Of a stretch of 64,000 nt of DNA, positions 1 to 11,027 are shown piece after piece. The stretch comes from Membranihabitans maritimus (lineage in GTDB: Bacteria; Bacteroidota; Bacteroidia; Chitinophagales; Saprospiraceae). The translations under genes and the position numbers were made by a program. Below the pieces are notes generated by a model, which was given only the letters and a program-made list of their open reading frames with translations, ran no database searches and was not told where the DNA came from. The stretch lies in contig NZ_JAJSLW010000008.1 in the NCBI RefSeq assembly GCF_021729145.1, forward strand, positions 62,001 to 126,000, given 5' to 3'. Each line of letters begins with the position of its first letter. Positions within the stretch are counted from its first letter, which is position 1.

Positions 1-425
1 TATCTACCTTTATACACTTTATATCCCTCTACCGTAATCATATCTGAAAGTTCACCCCTGATGTTGTAACTTTCAACATTTTCATTATAACTAATGCTGC
101 CACTAATGGTCGTTCGGGGCGCAATATAATCTATACCATCTACATTTTCATCAAGGTATGTGATGTCATCAAGGTTCAATCGGGGAACCCGTCCCGGCTG
201 GAATCCGCGATATGGTTTTGAAGTAGGGCTGGACCACACGTACATGACATTTTTAGCCCTGCTACCAAAGTCACGGAATACTGCATTTCTCAGTCCTTCA
301 CCCATTCCCAACATAAATATTAGCATAAAGATACCCCAGAATACACCCAAAGCAGTAAGGGCTGTCCTAAGCTTGTGCTTTCGTATCGTTGCTAATATTT
401 CCTGCCAGGTATCCCGGTCAAACAT
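1..425 (-). CDS. MacB/FtsX-type ABC transporter permease, 3' end outside the window
   Basis: Only the first 141 codons are present; the gene runs leftward off the window edge. The protein starts MFDRDTWQEIL and has one N-terminal membrane helix (about residues 20-42), followed by the start of the periplasmic MacB core domain. Its N-terminus closely matches that of the complete permease at 577-1809 (shared HKLRT.LTALGVFWGIF), so the two are tandem paralogues. Together with the ATPase at 1806-2477 they probably form one exporter operon. MacB-type permeases use mechanotransmission to drive efflux or lipoprotein-type transport across the envelope. The substrate cannot be read from the sequence. 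Confidence 0.85.
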   Translation of the reverse strand, partial: MFDRDTWQEILATIRKHKLRTALTALGVFWGIFMLIFMLGMGEGLRNAVFRDFGSRAKNVMYVWSSPTSKPYRGFQPGRVPRLNLDDITYLDENVDGIDYIAPRTTISGSISYNENVESYNIRGELSDMITVEGYKVYKGR

Positions 426-576
426 ATATTATAAGCTTTGAGCTATAGGCTACAATTTACAAGGAAGGATTTCTTGATTTTGTAGGTTATAACTTGTTTT
501 CATTAATATTCATTTTTTTACTTATTCATCTTAGTGAGCTTGATGCTTACGACTTAGGGGACACAACTGGTCCGGC

Positions 577-1809
577 CTAATCCGTCCTCATAGCCACTAT
601 TGGATTGATTTTAGCGGCCTGCATTGATGGAATTAATCCCGCCAAAGCCCCTGCAATTACCAAAATTATGATAGCCGCTAATCCGACTCCAAGATTAATC
701 TCTGGACTGCTAAAAAAATCAGAGTCTAAATTATCTAATAAACTCAAAACTACAATGCCAGCCGCCAGACCAAAATACCCAGCCATGGAAGTAATAAATA
801 TTGCTTCCGTGAGTATCATGGAGACAATGGACCTTGGTGTGGCACCCAGGGCTTTGCGTATCCCGATTTCTTTTGTCCGGTCTTTTACAATAATCAACAT
901 AATATTACTTACTCCTACAATTCCCGCGAGTACGGTTCCCAATCCTACAAACCACAAAAACGATTTGATCCCCAAAAACAAATTCTGGAACCTTTTGTAA
1001 TCTTCATATCTGTTATTGATATATAAGGCCCTGTTATCTGTTGGGTCAAATTGATGGTTGGCAGCCAATGTTTCTGTAATTCCTTGCTGGAGTTGGTTAA
1101 CCTGTTCTTCACTAAGATCTCCTCCGATTAACGACAGATTGCTAATGTTTTCATTGCCGTGAAAGACGACCTGGGCAACGCTCATTGGAATATAGATTTC
1201 TCTTTGTGCCTGATTGCTTTCCGGGTCGTGTGAAATACCTACGACCCGATACATCCCGTCTCCGAGTAAAATATCTTTTCCAATTGGGTCTTCATTTCCA
1301 AAAACTTCGTCTTTGATCTGGGACCCAATGACTGCTACTTTTCTTCTTTTTTGTTCATCGGTCTTATTCAGGAAACGGCCGGAAGTAATTTGTGCGTTTT
1401 CGACATGGATCATATCGGGTGACACTCCAAATACTGAAAAGGAAAGATTTTTCTTTTTGTATTTCAAAATTTGAGTACCACTTAAAAAGACTCTGCCTGC
1501 AAGATATTCTATTTCAGGAAACTGTTCCTGTAAGTTCTCAAAGTCATCATTGTTAAATTGGATCCTTCGACCTTTGGGTAGCCCGTTAAAAGTTTTTGAA
1601 GTAGAACCACCGTACATCCATATACTATTGAGAGCATCTCCACGGAATTGTTTTTCGATTCCATTTTGCATGCCCTGACCAGAACCTAATAGTATGACCA
1701 ACAAGAATATTCCCCAGAATACACCGAGTGCTGTAAGGGTGGTTCGGAGTTTATGCTTCTGTATCGAAACAAAAATTTCATTCCATTTGTCCTGGTCAAA
1801 AAATTTCAT
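577..1809 (-). CDS. MacB/FtsX-type ABC transporter permease
   Basis: This 410-residue protein has the layout of the MacB permease family. There is an N-terminal membrane helix (about 21-43), a large periplasmic MacB_PCD domain (about 45-270), and three C-terminal helices of the FtsX domain (about 285-307, 332-355 and 372-398). The cytoplasmic loop motif KEIGIRKALGAT, typical of the family, sits between helices 2 and 3. The start overlaps the stop of the upstream ATPase gene by 4 bases, which implies translational coupling. A second paralogous permease follows after about 150 bp. The role is inferred to be export of an unknown substrate, or lipoprotein or peptide handling, at the inner membrane. 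Confidence 0.93.
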   Translation of the reverse strand: MKFFDQDKWNEIFVSIQKHKLRTTLTALGVFWGIFLLVILLGSGQGMQNGIEKQFRGDALNSIWMYGGSTSKTFNGLPKGRRIQFNNDDFENLQEQFPEIEYLAGRVFLSGTQILKYKKKNLSFSVFGVSPDMIHVENAQITSGRFLNKTDEQKRRKVAVIGSQIKDEVFGNEDPIGKDILLGDGMYRVVGISHDPESNQAQREIYIPMSVAQVVFHGNENISNLSLIGGDLSEEQVNQLQQGITETLAANHQFDPTDNRALYINNRYEDYKRFQNLFLGIKSFLWFVGLGTVLAGIVGVSNIMLIIVKDRTKEIGIRKALGATPRSIVSMILTEAIFITSMAGYFGLAAGIVVLSLLDNLDSDFFSSPEINLGVGLAAIIILVIAGALAGLIPSMQAAKINPIVAMRTD

Positions 1810-2477
1810 TCGTTGGAATTTAATATCAAACCGTCCTGAATATTTATGATGCGTTCCGTTTTCTCAGCTATGTCCTGTTCGTGGGTAACTAATACGACAG
1901 TTTTACCATTTTGATGAATTTCCTGAAAAAGGTTCATAACTTCATGCGAGGTAGTGGAATCAAGAGCTCCAGTAGGCTCATCAGCCAGAAGAACTTTGGG
2001 TTCTGTTACCATTGCCCTGGCAATAGCAACCCGTTGTTGCTGTCCACCGGAAAGTTGATTGGGATGGTGGTCAGACCAATCTTTCAGTCCCACCATTTCA
2101 AGGTAGTGCATCGCTTTTTCCAACCGTTGGTCGCGATTGACTTTCTGGTAATACAATGGCAAAGCCACGTTTTCAACTGCTGTTTTAAAATTAAGGAGGT
2201 TAAAAGACTGGAATACGAATCCGATAAAGCGGTTCCTGTAGTAGGCAGCTTGCTTTTCGGACAGGTTTTTCATTAATTCTCCGGCCAGTGTGTAGGTGCC
2301 TTCGTCATAATCGTCCAATATGCCGAGTATATTTAGTAATGTCGATTTCCCGGAACCCGATGAACCCATAATTGAAACGAATTCACCTTCTTCTATAATG
2401 AGGTCAATTCCCTTGAGAACCTGTAAGCTGGTAAATTCAGTCTTGTATGCTTTTTTAATATTCCGTAGTTGGATCAT
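1806..2477 (-). CDS. ABC transporter ATP-binding protein (MacB/LolD type)
   Basis: A 223-residue nucleotide-binding subunit with every ABC motif in order: Walker [10 protein letters not shown] (about 38-46), Q-loop in FVFQSFNLL, signature [14 protein letters not shown], Walker [13 protein letters not shown] and switch histidine in VTHEQD. Length and the LSGGQQQR signature fit the LolD/MacB/FtsE-like group, whose partners are FtsX-fold permeases, and two such permeases lie directly downstream. It is cytoplasmic and powers the permease pair. It is the first gene of this leftward operon. Confidence 0.95.
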   Translation of the reverse strand: MIQLRNIKKAYKTEFTSLQVLKGIDLIIEEGEFVSIMGSSGSGKSTLLNILGILDDYDEGTYTLAGELMKNLSEKQAAYYRNRFIGFVFQSFNLLNFKTAVENVALPLYYQKVNRDQRLEKAMHYLEMVGLKDWSDHHPNQLSGGQQQRVAIARAMVTEPKVLLADEPTGALDSTTSHEVMNLFQEIHQNGKTVVLVTHEQDIAEKTERIINIQDGLILNSNE

Positions 2478-2597
2478 GCAAAATTCTTGTAACAGATATT
2501 AATGTACTCAATATACTGATACTCTAAATGTATTTGGGAATAAATTCCTCAAGAAAAAAGATCGTCGGATTGAGTTGAATTATCGACTAAATCGATT

Positions 2598-3497
2598 TCA
2601 TTCTTCTTCATCGATACCGAAAAAGGATTTTATTTCAGAATCATATCTAGGTATAGCTCCTCGTTGGCCGGCTACAAAGGCACCCAATCTACTCCCGGCA
2701 GCTAATCCTTTTTGGATATCTTTTTCCTGTACCCAGGAATCCAAAAATCCTGCATTAAATGCGTCTCCGGCACCTACAGTATCGCGAGTTCTAACTTTTA
2801 CAATGGGTTGGGTATACGTTTTACCCTGGTAAAAAGCTTTGGATCCGTCTTTACCGAATGTAAATATGCAAATTTCTACATTATAGTCAGATCTCAAAAG
2901 GTCAGCAAAAAATTCAGGGCCTAGTTTTTCACCATACAGTAAGTTGGATAGTATTGCTATTTCTTCTTCATTAAATTTTATAATGTTGGCAGCTTTTAAG
3001 GAAGTTTCAATCACTTCTTTATTATAAAATTCCCTTCGTAGATTGGCGTCGAAATAGATCCAATCAGCCTCAATGGTATGTAAAAGTTTTTCATAAAATA
3101 CTTGATTGTTAGCAGTGCGTTGTGCCAGAGTCCCGAATAGTACGATGTCCCAATTGACACTTTCAAGATGGTCGTACTTTACTTGTAAATAATCATATGC
3201 TACATCTTCCATGATTTCATAATCCGGTTCTCCGTCATTAAATACTACCTCCACAGTACCGGTGGGCTTTTGACCTGATTTAACAAGAAAATCTGTGTGT
3301 ACACCCAGTTCCTTGGCTTCCTCTTCAATTTGGTCTCCAAGATGGTCAGACCCGACCGTAGATAATATGTAACTATTATTTTTCAGTTGTGCCATATGTG
3401 CTGCCACGTTGAAAGGAGCACCACCCAGTTTGTAGTTGTTTTGTATAACATCAAATAAAACTTCACCTACCGCCAAAACATTTATATCTTTTAACAT
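2598..3497 (-). CDS. PfkB-family carbohydrate kinase (fructokinase-like)
   Basis: A 299-residue cytosolic sugar kinase of the ribokinase/PfkB fold. The N-terminal substrate-binding segment GGAPFNVAAHMAQL and the C-terminal signature DTVGAGDAFNAGF are both present; the Asp of GAGD is the expected catalytic base. Family members phosphorylate fructose or related sugars with ATP. The short length and the GGAPFNVA motif resemble bacterial fructokinases, but the substrate cannot be fixed from sequence. It is divergent from the DUF547 gene, with about 70 bp of AT-rich shared upstream region, and is probably monocistronic. Confidence 0.88.
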   Translation of the reverse strand: MLKDINVLAVGEVLFDVIQNNYKLGGAPFNVAAHMAQLKNNSYILSTVGSDHLGDQIEEEAKELGVHTDFLVKSGQKPTGTVEVVFNDGEPDYEIMEDVAYDYLQVKYDHLESVNWDIVLFGTLAQRTANNQVFYEKLLHTIEADWIYFDANLRREFYNKEVIETSLKAANIIKFNEEEIAILSNLLYGEKLGPEFFADLLRSDYNVEICIFTFGKDGSKAFYQGKTYTQPIVKVRTRDTVGAGDAFNAGFLDSWVQEKDIQKGLAAGSRLGAFVAGQRGAIPRYDSEIKSFFGIDEEE

Positions 3498-3567
3498 CTT
3501 TATACTAATTAGTGATTATTATAATTTAATGTAATGATCATAATTTAATAAGTGAAATACAACCTTT

Positions 3568-4317
3568 ATGAAAAATTTAATTATTATTTGCTCAGTATTC
3601 ATGATATTTTCATGTAAGGTTTCAAAATATAAAGGAGATTCGAAGCCTGTTTCCCACAAAATATGGGACACTCTTTTGCAATCCCACGTCGATGGTGAGG
3701 GTTTTGTAGATTACAAAGGCTTTATTAGTGATTCTTCAAAATTAAATCAATATCTGGAATTACTTTCCCGAAATCATCCCAACGATAAATATTGGTCGGA
3801 CAATGACCAGCTTGCCTACTGGATCAATGCGTATAATGCATTTACCATTAAATTGATTGTCGACAATTATCCGGTTCAAAGTATTAAAGATATTAAGCCG
3901 GGAGTGTCATTTGTCAATTCAGTGTGGGATATAAAGTTTATTACTATTGAAAAGAGAACTTACGATTTGAATAATATAGAACATGGAATTATTCGCAAGC
4001 AATTTGATGAACCGAGAATTCATTTTGCCGTTAATTGCGCTTCTATATCGTGTCCTTCATTAAGTCCTTATGCTTACACTGCTGAAAATCTTAATGCCCA
4101 ATTATCGTCCGCAGCCAAAACTTTTATTAATAATAATTCGAAAAATAATATCGCTGAAAACAATATTGAAATTTCTTCTATTTTTAAATGGTTTTCCGGT
4201 GATTTTACCAGGGAGGGAACAATAATCGAATTTTTGAATAAGTATTCAAATAAAAACATAGACCCTGAGGCGAAAATATCTTATAAAGCATATAATTGGG
4301 ATCTAAATGAAAGGTAG
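3568..4317 (+). CDS. DUF547-domain lipoprotein
   Basis: A 249-residue protein that starts with a lipoprotein signal peptide: hydrophobic stretch, then Cys16 in the lipobox MIFSC. The rest matches the DUF547 pattern: DYKGF near the start, LAYWINAYNAFTIKLI, then NCASISCPSL with paired cysteines. DUF547 proteins are widespread, and their structure has been likened to cysteine-peptidase/transglutaminase-like folds. The conserved NCAS-SCP region and the upstream AYWINAYNA helix are the family hallmarks. The biochemical role is unknown. It is probably anchored in the inner leaflet of the outer membrane or in the periplasm. Confidence 0.85.
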   Translation: MKNLIIICSVFMIFSCKVSKYKGDSKPVSHKIWDTLLQSHVDGEGFVDYKGFISDSSKLNQYLELLSRNHPNDKYWSDNDQLAYWINAYNAFTIKLIVDNYPVQSIKDIKPGVSFVNSVWDIKFITIEKRTYDLNNIEHGIIRKQFDEPRIHFAVNCASISCPSLSPYAYTAENLNAQLSSAAKTFINNNSKNNIAENNIEISSIFKWFSGDFTREGTIIEFLNKYSNKNIDPEAKISYKAYNWDLNER

Positions 4318-4471
4318 GCCATTTAATTATTTTTCTATCTTTTATAAAATGTTAATTCCTATATATTTTTTTTGAAAAATTGTCGTTATACCATTTGAGT
4401 GAATAAAATACATTCACATTGAAACGATATTAATTATAAAATTAAACTTAGAACTAAAAATTTTAAAGATC

Positions 4472-4996
4472 ATGAAAATTTCAAAAGCATTTAAGACAGC
4501 ATTTTTTCTTTTTGTGGCTGTTATGATGACCTCCGCTGCATGGAGTCAGGATAAAGAGAAACCGGCCAGTCCCCCGATGACGGCAGAAGGAACCATTAAT
4601 GGAGCAAATATTACAATTAATTACAGTTCACCTGGGGTGAAAGGACGAACTATCTGGGGAGCCCTGGTGCCTTATAACAAAGTATGGAGAGCGGGAGCAA
4701 ATGATGCCACTACCCTGGAAACGGATAAAGACTTGATGATTGAGGGAAAAAAGTTGCCTGCTGGAAAGTATAGCTTTTTTCTGATCCCCAGGGAAGAAGG
4801 CCCGACAACCGTTATATTTAATACAGTAGCCAAACAATGGGGAGCATATGATTACGATGAATCCAAAGATGCCTTGCGAGTGGATGTGGAAGCTGAATTG
4901 AAAGACGACATTACAGAACGTCTTGAATACAGGATAGAGGATGACGCCATTGTCGTTGAATGGGAAAAGGCAGTTTTGCCAATAAGTGTGGAATAA
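4472..4996 (+). CDS. DUF2911 exported protein
   Basis: A 174-residue protein with a cleavable signal peptide ending near SAAWSQ. The mature part is one DUF2911 domain, recognised by INYSSPGVKGRTIWG, LVPYNKVWRAGAN and PAGKYSFFLIP. The domain is common in Bacteroidota and has no established function. A paralogue with a C-terminal helical-repeat extension lies at 31419-32261. A possible promoter with TTTG at 4371-4374 and an imperfect -7 element ending at 4397 lies upstream. A strong terminator follows the gene. Confidence 0.88.
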   Translation: MKISKAFKTAFFLFVAVMMTSAAWSQDKEKPASPPMTAEGTINGANITINYSSPGVKGRTIWGALVPYNKVWRAGANDATTLETDKDLMIEGKKLPAGKYSFFLIPREEGPTTVIFNTVAKQWGAYDYDESKDALRVDVEAELKDDITERLEYRIEDDAIVVEWEKAVLPISVE

Positions 4997-5018
4997 TTTT
5001 TCTATTTAAAGTTGCAAT

Positions 5019-5052
5019 AAAAAAAGCCGGAAAAATTTTTTCCGGCTTTTTG
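5019..5052. terminator. Bidirectional intrinsic terminator between DUF2911 gene and atpC
   Basis: A nearly perfect stem with core AAAGCCGGAAAAA paired to TTTTTCCGGCTTT. It has A-runs on the left and T-runs on the right, so it can stop both the rightward DUF2911 transcript and the leftward atpDC transcript. Confidence 0.9.
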
Positions 5053-5080
5053 CATTTATGCTGATATGTCATTGTAATTT

Positions 5081-5338
5081 CTATACATTCTCTTCGACGG
5101 GTGTATGGACCAGCAAAGAAACTTCATTATTTAAGACTTCAATAAATCCTTTTTCAATCAAGAAATTTTTCTCGCCACCACTTGATAATTTAATATTTAC
5201 CGTACCCGCAACGAGTGCCGAAACGATAGGAGCGTGATTTTCTAAAATTTGAAATCGTCCGTTTACCCCGGGTACTAAAATAGAGGAAATTTCTCCTTCA
5301 AATATTTTTTCACCTGGTGTTAATACTTCAATTGTCAT
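5081..5338 (-). CDS. atpC: F1-ATPase epsilon subunit (short form)
   Basis: At 85 residues this is only the N-terminal beta-sandwich of the epsilon subunit, with the conserved VLTPGEKIFEGE start and GRFQILENHAPIVSAL. The C-terminal helical hairpin that regulates the rotor in many bacteria is absent, as is common for Bacteroidota AtpC. It lies 2 bp after atpD and is co-transcribed with it. It belongs to the central stalk of the F1 sector. No other ATP synthase genes lie in the window. Confidence 0.93.
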   Translation of the reverse strand: MTIEVLTPGEKIFEGEISSILVPGVNGRFQILENHAPIVSALVAGTVNIKLSSGGEKNFLIEKGFIEVLNNEVSLLVHTPVEENV

Positions 5339-5340
5339 AA

Positions 5341-6885
<1,545 letters not shown>

Positions 6886-6903
6886 TCAGTCATAAAATTT
6901 CCG

Positions 6904-6933
6904 CAAAGATAATTCTTTTCTCTTAATGGCAAA
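6904..6933 (-). promoter_or_regulatory. Bacteroidota-type sigma-A promoter of atpDC
   Basis: Read on the minus strand, TTTG (6933-6930) is followed after exactly 18 bases by TATCTTTG (6911-6904), matching the Bacteroidota -33/-7 consensus TTTG / TAnnTTTG. Transcription should start around 6898, about 37 bases before the atpD ATG. Confidence 0.75.
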
Positions 6934-7050
6934 AAGTCCGGGGACTTTATAAATTATAAATTAAAAAAATATGCTAATGGAAGATTCCTTTTGAAAACCA
7001 GATCCTTTACGTAGAAATTTATTTTAAGATGTACAGCTCTTTAATAAATT

Positions 7051-8283
7051 TTAATGTTCAATATATTGGGTTAGATGGGTTTCCCAATCAAATAAGCTAA
7101 ATTTATCAGCGATACGATAATCCTTGTCGATGAGATAGCAATCATAACTGCTATATGCATTTCTGTATTTTTGATAAAAATCCTGATTGACATCTTTTTC
7201 AATTTCTACGAGAAGTCCACCTAAATTCTCCGGGACTTTATACTCCATACCTATAATTGTCATTTTACCATTCAGTTTTTGGATCATTTTCCCATATTCA
7301 TCGTACGAGCGCGGTGTACATCCGGACATGTTGGCTATAAGTAGGTATTCGGTATTTAATTTTGTACTTTGGATGGTATCTCCGGAAAGAGTTTGTGCGG
7401 TGAAATGAGGTGCCTGGGCCCCGAGTTGAGTACCCGTCAGACTTTCAAAGTTTTTTTCCTTGGTGAGCCTAATTGTACCTGAACCCGGATAGAAATCATT
7501 TATCTTGTAGTATGAGTTTCCTAATTTGATGTATTCATTTTTTGCCAGGATATCATTTTTGTAAAGGGTGTCCCTTTGCAGACCATTTTCTTCTATTAAA
7601 GCAAATGCGGGTTTAAAGTAACAAAAGGAACTCGAATTTTCATCAACAATCCCTATGGTATATTGGATTCCATCGATGCTGAATTCTCCTTCATGATGCT
7701 CACATGTTGAGAAAAGGTAACTCCCTTCTGATTGTCCTATTTTTATCCACCCGGAATCTTGATGAGAACTATTTTCTAGATCTAGAGTAAAGCGATATGT
7801 GATTAAGCTATCATCAGATCTCCAGTTCCATTTTTGAAATGTCCGAATAGAATCATCCCGAAAATCCTTATTATTATTATCATCGATTATAAAAATTTCT
7901 TTATTATCTATTTTGCCCTTGGCTATACATCTAATGTTTTCGGATCTCGAAGTATTTAATTGAATCGTATCACTTCCCTGTTTGTCGTAAAATCGTATTG
8001 GTTTTAACATTATACCTGATAATCCAATTTCTGCATTTTGCATATTTTCAGGATAAGTTAACTCAAAATCAAACCAATCCAACTCTTCTTCCCATTCAGA
8101 AAAGTCCCTGAAACTCATATAGCCTGCCCTATCGGGGAAAAGGCTGTTTCCTTTGAATTTTTTTGTGTTAATTACCAGTGTGTCGGAAGATGAATTAAAA
8201 GTATTGGCTTCAATTTCGCTGTGGGAAGATTTACAAGCCTGTGTGATGACGAGGAGTATAATAACTAGATGGTGATTTTTCAT
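7051..8283 (-). CDS. Lipoprotein with C-terminal thioredoxin-like domain
   Basis: A 410-residue protein with a lipoprotein-like leader (hydrophobic stretch, then Cys17 in ITQAC). Residues up to about 280 form an unrecognised beta-rich region. From about residue 285 a thioredoxin/AhpC-TSA-like fold begins, with GAQAPHFTAQTLSGDT typical of TlpA/peroxiredoxin starts. The usual CxxC site is replaced by SGCTPRS, which leaves one cysteine in the motif. It may therefore act as a monothiol protein or be redox-inactive. Monocistronic; no redox partner lies adjacent. Confidence 0.7.
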   Translation of the reverse strand: MKNHHLVIILLVITQACKSSHSEIEANTFNSSSDTLVINTKKFKGNSLFPDRAGYMSFRDFSEWEEELDWFDFELTYPENMQNAEIGLSGIMLKPIRFYDKQGSDTIQLNTSRSENIRCIAKGKIDNKEIFIIDDNNNKDFRDDSIRTFQKWNWRSDDSLITYRFTLDLENSSHQDSGWIKIGQSEGSYLFSTCEHHEGEFSIDGIQYTIGIVDENSSSFCYFKPAFALIEENGLQRDTLYKNDILAKNEYIKLGNSYYKINDFYPGSGTIRLTKEKNFESLTGTQLGAQAPHFTAQTLSGDTIQSTKLNTEYLLIANMSGCTPRSYDEYGKMIQKLNGKMTIIGMEYKVPENLGGLLVEIEKDVNQDFYQKYRNAYSSYDCYLIDKDYRIADKFSLFDWETHLTQYIEH

Positions 8284-8440
8284 AGTTGGATCTGTTGTAA
8301 GTAAAAGTTATTGTTATAACGTATATTTAGTGGGAGTTGTGTTTTTGAAATCAATTTTTCTGCGGCCCTTGTGATTATTAGAATTTACTTGATTTTAAGT
8401 TATATTTTGTTTTACTAAATTTAATTTTCTACTTTATAGA

Positions 8441-9772
8441 ATGTTGAGTAGCGATCATTTAAGGAAGAAATTATTGTTGGAAAACAAACCGAATGAAGGC
8501 GGTTATACCGCACAAGATTTTTCCAATGATTTAAATTACTATTATTTTCAGTCCAGACTACTTATTGGCCAGGAAGAAGATGAGGTATTAGACGGATTCA
8601 CTAAAGATGATTTTGTAGAACCTAATATTGAATCGGAGTGCAGATTTATTATCCGTAGTGGAGAAATGGAAGGAATGATGAAAGAGTTGTTCTTTCATTT
8701 GCAACGCTCAAAAATGAAATTTCCCGGTATTATTTTACCTGAATTATTAGCGCAAATCAAGAATACACCTGGTTTATGGCGATTGGCATACAATAATTGT
8801 CATGGATTAGCTTTAAAATTATCACTTTCCCATCCGGAATGGGAATTTTATAGCCGGGCATTTGATCCGGAAATAGACCTGATAGTGGGTAGTTATCAAT
8901 TTTACGAATGCTTGCAATTTCGCATGTTGATTTTTCCCGTAAAAACAGAGAAATTTATTTTGGATCAGTTCGATATTGTTTCAAGTCATCATCAAGCCAA
9001 AATGATTAAAATCCTGGCTTTGGATAATGCACCACATCTAGCGGAATTTTTGCGATCAAAATTGAAAACGGGAAGCAAAGAAGTACGGATAGCAGCCCTG
9101 AAGTCTTTACTGCGCTCAAAAGACGAAACTATATACAACCCTGTTGCGGAAATAGTTAAACGAATATATGTCAATGAAGAAAGCCTTTCGCATGAAAAGG
9201 CCCTGAAAGAGTTGAATTTTAGAATCAATGACCTGAAGGCGATAACTTTGGACGGCGCTGTAAGGGAGCGTTTATTGCAAGTGGTTGATCCCGGAGATTG
9301 TAAATTGACAAATTCAGAGGGGCCAGAAGGTCAATTTTTGGTTGAGGGGGCAAAATTTCATAGAGACCAGGAATTTTTGATGGATTATATCCTGGATGGA
9401 CAAAAAGGTATGTTGGAAGATAGTGTAGTTGAGGCCTTGACTCCTGGATCGTGCAGTATTTTGATGGATACATTTTTACTGCGTGATGTGCAATGGGGAA
9501 GCACCCTATTCAAAAAGACACTGGATAAAATTTTCCCTTTTCTAAATGTTGATCAGTCGGAAAAGATTTGGAAACATTTAAAGTATCAATTATCCGAATT
9601 CTTTTTTCACGATTTTATACCTTTGGATACAGTGGTCAGTAAAATCCATCCCAATTACATCAAGAATATATTGTACGATGATATTTTGGTGGGCGAGGAA
9701 GAGTGGAAGATAAGTGCCAAAGGAATTTTGGATACACGGAGACTGATATTAAAAGAAATCTATCCTAAATGA
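8441..9772 (+). CDS. Helical-repeat protein of a MoxR module (DUF5691-like)
   Basis: A 443-residue protein without signal peptide or membrane helices. The middle part reads as HEAT-like helical repeats, for example KMIKILALDNAPHLAEFL followed by EVRIAALKSLLRSKDETI. The stop codon overlaps the start of the MoxR ATPase gene in an ATGA arrangement, which indicates strong translational coupling. As I recall, MoxR ATPases with DUF5682 partners in other bacteria are often preceded by a DUF5691 protein of about this size. I infer this is that component from position, length and repeat character rather than from a diagnostic motif. It may be an adaptor or substrate-binding scaffold for the ATPase. 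Confidence 0.7.
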   Translation: MLSSDHLRKKLLLENKPNEGGYTAQDFSNDLNYYYFQSRLLIGQEEDEVLDGFTKDDFVEPNIESECRFIIRSGEMEGMMKELFFHLQRSKMKFPGIILPELLAQIKNTPGLWRLAYNNCHGLALKLSLSHPEWEFYSRAFDPEIDLIVGSYQFYECLQFRMLIFPVKTEKFILDQFDIVSSHHQAKMIKILALDNAPHLAEFLRSKLKTGSKEVRIAALKSLLRSKDETIYNPVAEIVKRIYVNEESLSHEKALKELNFRINDLKAITLDGAVRERLLQVVDPGDCKLTNSEGPEGQFLVEGAKFHRDQEFLMDYILDGQKGMLEDSVVEALTPGSCSILMDTFLLRDVQWGSTLFKKTLDKIFPFLNVDQSEKIWKHLKYQLSEFFFHDFIPLDTVVSKIHPNYIKNILYDDILVGEEEWKISAKGILDTRRLILKEIYPK

Positions 9773-10866
9773 CAAAAGAATCTCAAATTCTCAGGGAGCG
9801 CAAAGAAAATTTATATAAAGACGAACTGGATGCACTCCAAAAAAATGATAAAGGCTTGAAACCCGAAAACTGGTATTTGTCTCCCCGGGCTGTTTTACAA
9901 TTTATCAAGGGGGGGGGAGAGATTGGAGGCGTAAATATTACCCCCAAATATATAGGAAATAGCCACCTTGTAGAGACGGCTATTGCTACATTAGCTACAG
10001 ATAGGGCATTACTGTTAACCGGTGTGCCGGGAACAGCAAAGAGTTGGTTGGCAGAACATTTGAGTGCTGCAGTGAGTGGTAAGACTTCGCATTTGATCCA
10101 GGGTAGTAGTGCAACTGCTGAGGAAGACTTATTATTTGGATGGAATTATGCTTCCTTGATTGCAAAAGGACCTTCGGAAGAGGCTTTGGTGCCGGGACCG
10201 GTATATAGAGCAATGGAAGCAGGGGCTATATGTCGTATCGAGGAATTAAGCAGGATCCCTGCGATGATCCAGGATAATTTGTTATCCCTATTGTCTGAAA
10301 AAGTAATAGTAGTCCCGGAACTGCAATTGGAGGTCCGGGCGCGAAAAGGATTTAACATAATTGCTACATCGAATGACAAGGATAAGGGGACATATCCACT
10401 TAGTGACGCCTTGAAGCGCAGATTTAATACTGTTAGAATGCCTTTCCCGGATACATTGGAAGAAGAAGTAGATATTGTAAGTTTCAAACTCCAGTCAGAT
10501 ACAGTGCAATTCAGTGACGAAGTCGAATTATCAAGGAAAGAAATAGAGAGGGTGGTCCAGGTATATCGGGAACTAAGGTCCGGTCAGACTTTGGATGGAA
10601 AACAAAAAATTAGTACAACTGAAAGTGTATTGAGTACAGCGGAGGCAATTTCTACCCTGGAACACTGTATTTATATGGCTGGCTTTTTTGGAAATTCAAA
10701 GGTGGGGGCCCGGGAACTGGCAGCTACCCTGCCGGGATCAATTGTTAAAAATCCGGATAAAGATGAGAAGCCCTGGATGGATTACAAGCGGTTGGTTTTG
10801 GCTAAAAGGGAAGAATGGAAGGATTTGTACGATGAATTAGGAGGAGATGAAAGGATGAAAGCATAA
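9769..10866 (+). CDS. MoxR-family AAA+ ATPase
   Basis: A 365-residue AAA+ protein. Walker A GVPGTAKSW lies near residues 84-92 and a Walker B-like segment ICRIEELSRIP near 153-163, with Glu-Glu at the catalytic position. Sensor 1 is IIATSND near 197, followed by LKRRF with the arginine finger. The order and spacing are those of MoxR/RavA-like ATPases, which act as chaperones or activators and usually work with VWA-domain proteins. Here it is translationally coupled to a helical-repeat gene upstream and followed by a DUF5682-type gene, with no VWA gene alongside. An unbroken run of nine G's lies in the coding sequence at 9909-9917 (codons for Lys-Gly-Gly-Gly). Confidence 0.92.
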   Translation: MTKESQILRERKENLYKDELDALQKNDKGLKPENWYLSPRAVLQFIKGGGEIGGVNITPKYIGNSHLVETAIATLATDRALLLTGVPGTAKSWLAEHLSAAVSGKTSHLIQGSSATAEEDLLFGWNYASLIAKGPSEEALVPGPVYRAMEAGAICRIEELSRIPAMIQDNLLSLLSEKVIVVPELQLEVRARKGFNIIATSNDKDKGTYPLSDALKRRFNTVRMPFPDTLEEEVDIVSFKLQSDTVQFSDEVELSRKEIERVVQVYRELRSGQTLDGKQKISTTESVLSTAEAISTLEHCIYMAGFFGNSKVGARELAATLPGSIVKNPDKDEKPWMDYKRLVLAKREEWKDLYDELGGDERMKA

Positions 10867-11027
10867 GTTTATCTATCAATGGATATAGTTGAAAGGCAGT
10901 AGCCCATAGATTGGATTTCGATGTCTATGGCTCCAGGTATATCGGAAGGTGTCGGGATCCGGGGCAAGCTTTGTTCATGTCTGGATCCAAAGCTTAAATC
11001 TAAAGCAAAAGGAAAGTAACAAAATCA

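Noticed and set aside
10966-10996. Hairpin AAGCTTTG/CAAAGCTT between MoxR and DUF5682 genes
   Set aside because: Only 8 bp with a long loop and no T-run; not a convincing terminator, so I treat the genes as one unit.
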